Assembly (NCBI GenBank): GCA_902558705.1
Contig: CACEEW010000001.1
Coordinates: 1 to 64,000 of the forward strand
Source: an uncultured Pelagibacteraceae bacterium
GTDB taxonomy: Bacteria; Pseudomonadota; Alphaproteobacteria; Pelagibacterales; Pelagibacteraceae
Length of the DNA stretch: 64,000 nucleotides
Reading direction: 5' to 3'
Shown here in pieces: positions 56,652 through 64,000 of the stretch (position 1 is the stretch's first letter; the number at the start of each line of letters is the position of its first letter). The position numbers and the translations under genes were made by a program. The notes beneath the pieces are model-generated. The model did no database searches. It was not told where the DNA came from and saw only the letters and a list, made by a program, of their open reading frames with translations.

Positions 56652-56766
56652 TTATGAGAACAAATTAGTATAATAAGTTTGTATTTATTACTTATCAATT
56701 GACGCACCTGAATCTTCAATTATAAGGTGTCTTTATATTCAATTAAAAATTCTATAAAGGTTAAAA

Positions 56767-57573
56767 ATGTTCTCTTTTTTAAAAAAGAAAAAAATCATCC
56801 CACATATTAAATTAAGTGGAGTAATAGGAAATGTTGGAAAGTTTAAACAAGGTATCGATTTTTCTGGTCAAGAAGAGATTATTTCAAAAGCTTTCTCCTT
56901 AAAAAAAGCACCATGTGTTGCAATTACTATAAATTCACCAGGGGGTTCTCCTGTCCAATCTCATTTAATTTATAACTTTATAAGACAGAAGGCTAAAAAA
57001 AATAAAAAAAAGGTTATTGTTTTTGCTGAAGATGTTGCTGCTTCAGGAGGGTACTTAATTGCATGTGCTGGAGATGAAATATATGCAAACTCAAGTTCCA
57101 TTATTGGTTCTATAGGAGTTATTTATTCTTCTTTTGGTTTTACGGAACTTATAAAGAAAATTGGAGTTGAGAGAAGAGTTCATACTGCAGGAAAAAACAA
57201 AAGTACTCTAGATCCTTTCCTTGATGAAAAAAAAGAAGATATCGATCGACTTAAAAATATTCAGTTAGATTTACATAAAGATTTTATTGATGTTGTTGAA
57301 AAAAGTAGAGGCTCAAAATTAAAAAAATCAGAGGTAGAGCTATTTTCAGGAGAATTTTGGTCAGGACGTAAAGCTAAGTCTCTTGGTTTAATAGATGAAA
57401 TTGGAGATGCCAATCAAGTATTAAGAGAAAAATTTGGAGAAGATGTAGTAATTAAAAAATTTGAAAAATCTAAAGGCTGGTTAAGTAAAAAATTATCATC
57501 ATCGAATGATCACGTAGATCAACTCGCAAATATATTAGATGAAAAATCTGTATGGCAAAGATATGGTCTCTAA
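56767..57573 (+). CDS. S49 family (SppA-like) signal peptide peptidase
   Basis: '[68 protein letters not shown]'. Confidence 0.92.
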   Translation: MFSFLKKKKIIPHIKLSGVIGNVGKFKQGIDFSGQEEIISKAFSLKKAPCVAITINSPGGSPVQSHLIYNFIRQKAKKNKKKVIVFAEDVAASGGYLIACAGDEIYANSSSIIGSIGVIYSSFGFTELIKKIGVERRVHTAGKNKSTLDPFLDEKKEDIDRLKNIQLDLHKDFIDVVEKSRGSKLKKSEVELFSGEFWSGRKAKSLGLIDEIGDANQVLREKFGEDVVIKKFEKSKGWLSKKLSSSNDHVDQLANILDEKSVWQRYGL

Positions 57574-58444
57574 AAGTATAAAAAAAAAAGTAAAGTTTCA
57601 AACTTTTCAGGATACAATTTTAAATTTACAAAAGTTTTGGAGTAAACAAGGTTGTATAATTTTACAGCCTTATGATATGGAGGTTGGAGCTGGAACATTT
57701 CATCCTGCAACTACCTTAAGATCTCTTGGACCTAAACCATGGAAAGCTGCTTATGTTCAGCCTTCAAGAAGACCGACAGATGGAAGATACGGAGATAATC
57801 CAAATAGACTTCAGCATTATTATCAATTTCAAGTAATTATAAAACCATCTCCATCCAATATAAAAAAACTATACTTAAATAGTTTATCATTAATTGGCAT
57901 TGATCATAAAAATCATGATATCAGATTCGTTGAAGATGATTGGGAGAGTCCAACACTAGGGGCTGCTGGTCTGGGTTGGGAGGTATGGTGTGATGGTATG
58001 GAAATAACCCAGTTTACATATTTCCAACAAATGGCCGGTTTTGAATGCAAACCAGTTTCAGTTGAAATAACATATGGCTTAGAAAGAATTTGTATGTTCA
58101 CTCAAGAAAAAAAGAATGTTTATGATTTAATTTGGAACAATGAGAATGTTGAATATAGGGAAGTTTTTCATCAATCAGAAAAAGAATTTTCTGCCTATAA
58201 TTTTGACTATGCGAACACAGGAAATCTTTTTAAAATGTTTGATATGTTTGAGGGTGAGGCTAAATCATTAGTAGAAAAAAAAATTTCTTTACCAGCATAT
58301 GATCAATGTTTAAAAGCAAGTCATATATTTAATATATTAGATGCCAGAAAAGCAATTAGTGTTGCTCAAAGAGCAGAATATATTGGAAGGATAAGAGAAA
58401 TTACAAAGTCTGCTGCTGCAATATGGATTGATACTCAAGTTTGA
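57539..58444 (+). CDS. glyQ: Glycyl-tRNA synthetase alpha subunit
   Basis: '[71 protein letters not shown]'. Start may be 57563. Confidence 0.97.
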   Translation: MKNLYGKDMVSKSIKKKVKFQTFQDTILNLQKFWSKQGCIILQPYDMEVGAGTFHPATTLRSLGPKPWKAAYVQPSRRPTDGRYGDNPNRLQHYYQFQVIIKPSPSNIKKLYLNSLSLIGIDHKNHDIRFVEDDWESPTLGAAGLGWEVWCDGMEITQFTYFQQMAGFECKPVSVEITYGLERICMFTQEKKNVYDLIWNNENVEYREVFHQSEKEFSAYNFDYANTGNLFKMFDMFEGEAKSLVEKKISLPAYDQCLKASHIFNILDARKAISVAQRAEYIGRIREITKSAAAIWIDTQV

Positions 58445-58445
58445 G

Positions 58446-60518
58446 ATGGCAGAATTTTTTTTAGAGTTATTTAGTGAGGAAATTCCAGCAAGACTTCAAA
58501 AAGACTTGCGAAATAAACTTTTAGAAGAATTTCAAAATTTTTTTTTAGAAAAATCAATTAAATCAAAAAAATGTTTTTCATTATCCACACCTAATAGATT
58601 AATAATAGTTTTTGAAAATTTAGATAAACAAATTAAAATACCGTCTGAAAAAATAAGAGGTCCAAGGACCAGTGCTCCTGAAGAAGCATTAGAGGGCTTT
58701 ATTAGGTCAAACAATATAGAAAAAAAAGATCTGTTTAAAAATGAAACTGAAAAAGGTGAGTTTTATTATTATAAAACAAAATCTAAATCATTAAAGACAA
58801 GTGATTTACTGATCGAGTTTATTCCTAAATTACTTGAAAATTACCAATGGAAAAAATCAATGAAATGGGGAGAATTTGATCTCAATTGGGGAAGACCTTT
58901 GAAATCAATATTGTCTTTATTCGACAAAAAAACACTTAATTTTGAATTTCATCATTTATCATCCTCATGTTCTACTTATATAGATAAAGATTTTGAGGAA
59001 AAAAAAAAGAGTTTTACAGACTTTAGATCTTATGAAAAATATTTTAAAAAACAAGGATCACTTGTAGATCAAGATAAAAGGAAAGAGTTCATAAAAAAAG
59101 AATTTTCAAAAATACTTAATAAAAGAAAACTAAATATTAAAGATAGCCCAAGATTATTTGATGAAGTAATAAATATAGTGGATAATCCAAATGTTTTATT
59201 GTGTAGCTTTAATAAAAGATTTTTATCTATTCCAAAAGAAATTTTAACTTTAACTATGCAATCTCATCAAAAATACTTTCCAACATTTGATAATAATGGT
59301 GTGATTACAAATAAATTTTTAATTGTCTCAAACAAAAAAGATCAAAAAGGACTGATAAAGATTGGAAATGAAAGAGTTATTGAGGCGAGGCTCAGTGATG
59401 CAGAATTTTTTTGGAATAAAGATAAAACTCAAAATTTAGTAAAAAAAGTATCTGAATTAAAATTAATGAATTTTTTTAAAGGATTAGGAACATATTTTGA
59501 CAAAATTCAACGATTGAGAAAATTGGGTGGAATTATTTCTGATGAGTTGTTGATTAGTAAAGAAAAAGTAGAGTTGTCAGCTTCAATTTGTAAAACAGAT
59601 TTGACTTCCAATTTAGTTGGAGAATTTCCTGAGCTCCAAGGAATTATGGGTGGATATTTTGCATTACATCAAGGTTTTGATAGAGATGTTTCATTAGCAA
59701 TAACCGAACAATATTTACCAATTGGTTTGGATACTAAAACTCCCAAAAAACCTTTTAGTATCGCTTTATCTGTTTCAGATAAAATAGACACTTTAGTCGG
59801 TTTTTTTGGGATTAATGAAAAACCCACAAGTTCAAAAGATCCATTTGCATTAAGACGAACTGCACTTGGTATAATTAGAACAATAATTGAAAATAAAAAA
59901 AATTTTAAAGTAAATGATCTATTGAGTTATTCTTCAGGCTTATATCAAGATCAAGGGTATAACCTAAATAATCAAAATTTACAAAAAGAATTACATAATT
60001 TTTTAAAAGATAGATTCAAATATTACATGAAAGAAAAAAAAATCCGTTTTGATATAATTGAAGCTACTATCTCCTCTTTTTCGCTAAATAATTTATTCTC
60101 GTCTTATGAAAAAGCGAACCGACTAAATAACATTATTAATAATCAACAAGGAATAGATATTATCTCAAGTTATAAAAGAGCATCAAATATATTAGATAAT
60201 GAATTGAAAAATATTGAAATAGAAATTACCAATACAACTGATCCTGGTATTTTTAAAACAGATATTGAGAAAAATTTATATAAAAAAATTAATGAGATTA
60301 AAAAATACTATTCAAATATTAATAACGATGAAAACTATGAACAATCATTGACGATTTTGGCAGGTGCAAAGAAAGAAATTTTCGAATTTTTTGACAATGT
60401 CAAAGTTAATGAGGAAAATGAAACTTTACGAAAAAACAGATTGGAACTTATTAATATGTTATGTAAAACATTTCAAAATTTTATAAACTTTCAATTATTG
60501 AAAACAAATAATGAATAA
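58446..60518 (+). CDS. glyS: Glycyl-tRNA synthetase beta subunit
   Basis: 'MAEFFLELFSEEIPARLQKDL', 'MKWGEFDLNWGRPLKSIL', 'SHQKYFPTFDNNG', 'SKDPFALRRTALGIIR'; start chosen at the internal Met after TGA of glyQ. Confidence 0.96.
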   Translation: MAEFFLELFSEEIPARLQKDLRNKLLEEFQNFFLEKSIKSKKCFSLSTPNRLIIVFENLDKQIKIPSEKIRGPRTSAPEEALEGFIRSNNIEKKDLFKNETEKGEFYYYKTKSKSLKTSDLLIEFIPKLLENYQWKKSMKWGEFDLNWGRPLKSILSLFDKKTLNFEFHHLSSSCSTYIDKDFEEKKKSFTDFRSYEKYFKKQGSLVDQDKRKEFIKKEFSKILNKRKLNIKDSPRLFDEVINIVDNPNVLLCSFNKRFLSIPKEILTLTMQSHQKYFPTFDNNGVITNKFLIVSNKKDQKGLIKIGNERVIEARLSDAEFFWNKDKTQNLVKKVSELKLMNFFKGLGTYFDKIQRLRKLGGIISDELLISKEKVELSASICKTDLTSNLVGEFPELQGIMGGYFALHQGFDRDVSLAITEQYLPIGLDTKTPKKPFSIALSVSDKIDTLVGFFGINEKPTSSKDPFALRRTALGIIRTIIENKKNFKVNDLLSYSSGLYQDQGYNLNNQNLQKELHNFLKDRFKYYMKEKKIRFDIIEATISSFSLNNLFSSYEKANRLNNIINNQQGIDIISSYKRASNILDNELKNIEIEITNTTDPGIFKTDIEKNLYKKINEIKKYYSNINNDENYEQSLTILAGAKKEIFEFFDNVKVNEENETLRKNRLELINMLCKTFQNFINFQLLKTNNE

Positions 60519-63168
60519 ACTAATTTTAAATTTTAAATCGAAAGATACACAAAAAATTAAAAATCCTAAAAATTTTTTGGGTGGAAAAGGTGCTAACCTT
60601 TCAGAAATGGGAAGAATGGGACTTCCAGTACCACCAGGATTTACGATTACCACTAAGGTTTGTGAAGTTTTTTATAAAGATAAAAAGAAATTGAATTCTA
60701 AATTAATTAACCAAATTAAAAAAGAGTTAAAAGTTATTGAAAAGGACGTATCAAAAAAATTTGGAGACTTAAAAAATCCACTTTTATTATCTGTAAGATC
60801 TGGGGCTAGAGTTTCAATGCCTGGTATGATGGATACAATTCTTAATCTTGGTTTAAATGATAAAACTGTAATTGCTTTAGCTAATAAGACTTCAAATGGT
60901 AGATTTGCCAAAGATAGCTACAGAAGATTTATACAAATGTATGGTAACGTTGTAATGGGTGTTGAAGGTTATCATTTTGAAGAATTAATAGAAAATTATA
61001 AGTTAACAAAAGGAGTGTTATTAGATACTGATTTAGATGAAGATGATTGGGATGGCCTAATAAAAGATTTTAAAAAAATTGTTAAAGAAAAAACAAATAA
61101 AAAATTTCCTCAGGATGTTAATCAACAATTACTAGGTGCAATAAGTGCAGTATTTCTTTCTTGGGAAAGTAAAAGAGCAAAAGTTTACAGAAAATTAAAT
61201 CAGATACCTTCTGAATGGGGAACTGCAGTGAACGTGCAGTCAATGGTATTTGGAAATATGGGAAATGATTGTGCTACTGGTGTAGTTTTTACAAGAAATC
61301 CTTCTGATGGATCAAATGATATTTACGGAGAATATTTGATTAATGCTCAAGGTGAAGATGTTGTTGCTGGGACAAGAACACCACGGTACATAACTAAAAA
61401 AGCAAAAAAAGAAGCTAAAGTTAAAGAAGCATCCATGGAAGAATCGATGCCTAAAGTTTATTCAGAGTTATTTAAGATCTTAAAAAAATTAGAAACTCAT
61501 TATAAAGATATGCAAGATGTAGAATTTACCGTTGAAAATAATAAACTCTGGATTTTACAAACTCGTTCAGGGAAAAGAACATCAAAATCAGCTGTAAAGA
61601 TAGCCGTAGATATGGTTAAAGAAAAATTAATTACAAAAAATCAAGCTATATTAAGAATTGACCCAAACTCTTTGGATACTTTACTTCATCCAACTTTAGA
61701 TGAAAAAAGTTCTATTCAAGTAATTGCAAATGGTTTACCCGCATCACCTGGTGCTGCAAGTGGTAAAGTAGTCTTTTCTTCAGAAGAAGCTCAAAGATTA
61801 AATGACATGATGCAAGACACTATTTTAGTAAGAGTAGAAACATCTCCTGAAGATATTCAAGGAATGCACGCTGCAAAAGGAATTTTAACAGCTAGAGGTG
61901 GAATGACTAGTCATGCAGCAGTAGTTGCAAGAGGAATGGGTAGGCCTTGTGTTTCTGGTTCTAGTGAAATTGATATTAATTATGAGCAAAAAATTTTCAA
62001 AACTTCATCTACTGAAGTTAAAGAGGGTGATATAATTACTATAGACGGTTCTACTGGAAGAATTATTACAGGAGATGTTCCAACTGTAAAACCTGAAATT
62101 TCAGGAGATTTTTCAAAATTAATGGGGTGGGCAGACAATGTAAGAAAATTAAAGGTAAGAACAAATTCTGAAACACCGTTAGATACCAAAACAGCAAGAG
62201 ATTTTGGAGCAGAGGGGATTGGACTTTGTAGGACTGAACATATGTTTTTTGATGAAGAAAGAATTTTATCTGTAAGAGAAATGATATTATCTAAAACTCA
62301 CGAAGATAGAGCTAAAGTTTTAAAAAAGCTTTTACCACATCAAAAAAAAGATTTTATTGAAATATTTAAAATCATGCATGGATTTCCAGTAACAGTACGA
62401 TTACTCGATCCACCTTTACATGAATTTTTACCTAAATCTGATAAGGAGATTTTAGAGGTTGCAAATGCTGTTGGAACAAATGTGAAAGAGTTAGTGTCTA
62501 GAATTGAAGAATTGCATGAACAAAATCCAATGCTTGGTCATAGAGGTTGCAGATTAGCTATTTCATTTCCAGAGATTTATGAAATGCAATGTAGGGCAAT
62601 TTTTGAGGCCTTGTCAGATCTTAAAAAGAAAAAACAAAAATCTGCATTTCCTGAAATAATGATACCACTAGTATCAACAGAAGTTGAAATAAAAATTATG
62701 AAAGATCTTGTCATTAATATTGCAAAAAAAGTTCAAAAGGAAAAAAAAGTTAAAATAGAATTTTTAGTGGGTACAATGATTGAATTACCCAGAGCTGCTA
62801 TCAAAGCAAAAGACATTGCTAAACATGCTGAATTTTTTAGTTTTGGCACTAATGATTTAACACAAACCACTTTTGGAATTAGCAGAGATGATAGTGGTAA
62901 GTTTTTAAATGATTATATTGAGAATAAAATATTCTTAATAGATCCATTTATTTCTATTGATGAAGGTGTAAAAGATTTAGTAGAAATAGCTGTAGCTAAA
63001 GGCAAGAAACAAAATAAAAAAATTAAATTAGGTATATGTGGTGAACACGGTGGTGATCCAGAAAGTATATTTTTCTGCTCGAAAGTGGGACTAAATTATG
63101 TTTCCTGTTCTCCTTATAGAGTCCCTATTGCAAGACTTGCAGCAGCTCAAGCTGAAATAAAAAAATAA
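60511..63168 (+). CDS. ppdK: Pyruvate, phosphate dikinase
   Basis: 'GGKGANLSEMGRMGLPVPPGFTITT', 'LTARGGMTSHAAVVARGMGRPCVSG' (catalytic His), 'EFFSFGTNDLTQTTFGISRDD'. Confidence 0.98.
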   Translation: MNKLILNFKSKDTQKIKNPKNFLGGKGANLSEMGRMGLPVPPGFTITTKVCEVFYKDKKKLNSKLINQIKKELKVIEKDVSKKFGDLKNPLLLSVRSGARVSMPGMMDTILNLGLNDKTVIALANKTSNGRFAKDSYRRFIQMYGNVVMGVEGYHFEELIENYKLTKGVLLDTDLDEDDWDGLIKDFKKIVKEKTNKKFPQDVNQQLLGAISAVFLSWESKRAKVYRKLNQIPSEWGTAVNVQSMVFGNMGNDCATGVVFTRNPSDGSNDIYGEYLINAQGEDVVAGTRTPRYITKKAKKEAKVKEASMEESMPKVYSELFKILKKLETHYKDMQDVEFTVENNKLWILQTRSGKRTSKSAVKIAVDMVKEKLITKNQAILRIDPNSLDTLLHPTLDEKSSIQVIANGLPASPGAASGKVVFSSEEAQRLNDMMQDTILVRVETSPEDIQGMHAAKGILTARGGMTSHAAVVARGMGRPCVSGSSEIDINYEQKIFKTSSTEVKEGDIITIDGSTGRIITGDVPTVKPEISGDFSKLMGWADNVRKLKVRTNSETPLDTKTARDFGAEGIGLCRTEHMFFDEERILSVREMILSKTHEDRAKVLKKLLPHQKKDFIEIFKIMHGFPVTVRLLDPPLHEFLPKSDKEILEVANAVGTNVKELVSRIEELHEQNPMLGHRGCRLAISFPEIYEMQCRAIFEALSDLKKKKQKSAFPEIMIPLVSTEVEIKIMKDLVINIAKKVQKEKKVKIEFLVGTMIELPRAAIKAKDIAKHAEFFSFGTNDLTQTTFGISRDDSGKFLNDYIENKIFLIDPFISIDEGVKDLVEIAVAKGKKQNKKIKLGICGEHGGDPESIFFCSKVGLNYVSCSPYRVPIARLAAAQAEIKK

Positions 63169-63198
63169 ATTAATAATTAGTATCTTTTATTCTATTTA

Positions 63199-64000
63199 CT
63201 ATTTTTTTCTTAAAACTGCCAAAGAGCTTGTAGTTTCTAAAAACAAAATCATTATTTTTTTATCTTTAGAAATTATCATATCTCTTACTCTTTCATTTAG
63301 AGGTATGTATTTATGTTTGATTACTTTTTTTCTTTTGTTATCAAGCTTTATTAAATGTAATCCCAAATCTTGTTCCACTATTTCATTACCCATCGCTCCA
63401 ATTAAAAATTGATCATCATTATTAGTTATAGAAATGATTTCACTAATCCCTATTGATGGAACAAAATATTTTATAGGTTCCTCAAATCCAAACTTTTTAT
63501 GAGATTTATTTAGTGGTGCTTCTTTCAAAATTTTATCGGGATGGTTTTTATAATAATGTTCCCCGTAAGAGGAGATGGGCCAACCAAAATTTTTTATTAT
63601 GTTGAATGGTTTGTGATTTATGTTTATTTCATCGCCTCCTTTAGGCCCATGTTCTGTGGAGATAATAAAATCATACCTTTTACTGTAATATATACCTTGT
63701 GCATTTCGATGACCAAACGAAACAACTTCAGCTTTTTTTGAGTCTAAATTAATTTCTAAAATTTTTCCGTAAAAACTTTTTTTATTTTGTGCTAGTGGTC
63801 TATTTCTAAACTCTCCAGTGGTTAATAAGATTGAGTTATTTCTTATATACATTCTTCCACCAGCCCCTTGACCAGCGTAATATTGATGATCATTATCTTC
63901 ATTTACACACTCAGGTATTTCATAAAAAATTTTAAAAGTTAATTCCTTTTGAGTAATTTTTGATTTGAGTAATCTAAAATTATAACAATTTTTATCCAAT
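63199..64000 (-). CDS. PQQ-dependent sugar dehydrogenase-like beta-propeller protein, partial (N-terminus outside window)
   Basis: 'LLTTGEFRNRPLAQNKKSFYGKILEINL', 'SFGHRNAQGIYYSKRYDFIISTEHGPKGGDEINI', 'YFVPSIGISEI'. Open to the window edge; apparent start is TTG. Confidence 0.82.
   Translation of the reverse strand, partial: LDKNCYNFRLLKSKITQKELTFKIFYEIPECVNEDNDHQYYAGQGAGGRMYIRNNSILLTTGEFRNRPLAQNKKSFYGKILEINLDSKKAEVVSFGHRNAQGIYYSKRYDFIISTEHGPKGGDEININHKPFNIIKNFGWPISSYGEHYYKNHPDKILKEAPLNKSHKKFGFEEPIKYFVPSIGISEIISITNNDDQFLIGAMGNEIVEQDLGLHLIKLDNKRKKVIKHKYIPLNERVRDMIISKDKKIMILFLETTSSLAVLRKK

Noticed and set aside
56652-56766. Possible riboswitch or ncRNA in the gap between the polyprenyl synthase and S49 peptidase genes
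   Set aside because: Only a short CACCT/AGGTG pairing is visible; no recognised riboswitch core.

Overview
This AT-rich window looks like a SAR11/Pelagibacterales-type alphaproteobacterial chromosome. I base that on protein content, gene order and extreme compactness; I ran no database search. Bases 1-17.8 kb are an accessory surface-polysaccharide island: glycosyltransferases, a WecA-like initiating transferase, WecG/TagA family, O-antigen ligase-like, MsbA/PglK-like ABC exporter, SDR/CapD enzymes, a GDP-mannose 3,5-epimerase-like protein, a NeuA-like cytidylyltransferase with an HpcH/HpaI-type aldolase, and a kinase-nucleotidyltransferase fusion next to a DEDDh exonuclease. The island ends at an isolated 5S rRNA (about 17.83-17.95 kb). 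After that come compact core genes: rpmJ, a tiny cytochrome oxidase subunit IV-like gene, pnt, initiator tRNA-Met, rpsU, trcR-like, rpmE, suhB, efp, thiE, class I FBA/pgk/gap/tkt, zapA, yebC, ruvC-like, tol-pal, tilS, ftsH, folP, glmM, thiD, purA, rpoH, rluD-like, tRNA-Arg, an ABC-2 transporter, tsaC, xseB-ispA-dxs, aroC, pdxH, a polyprenyl synthase, an S49 peptidase, glyQS and ppdK, and a partial PQQ-dehydrogenase-like gene. Two genes appear split by single-base frameshifts near homopolymers: a GT-C-like membrane protein and glmM. I found no CRISPR array, prophage or transposon. The best candidates for new biology are in the 2.0-17.8 kb island, especially the kinase-nucleotidyltransferase/exonuclease pair, the aldolase-cytidylyltransferase pair and the SDR-CapD fusion.
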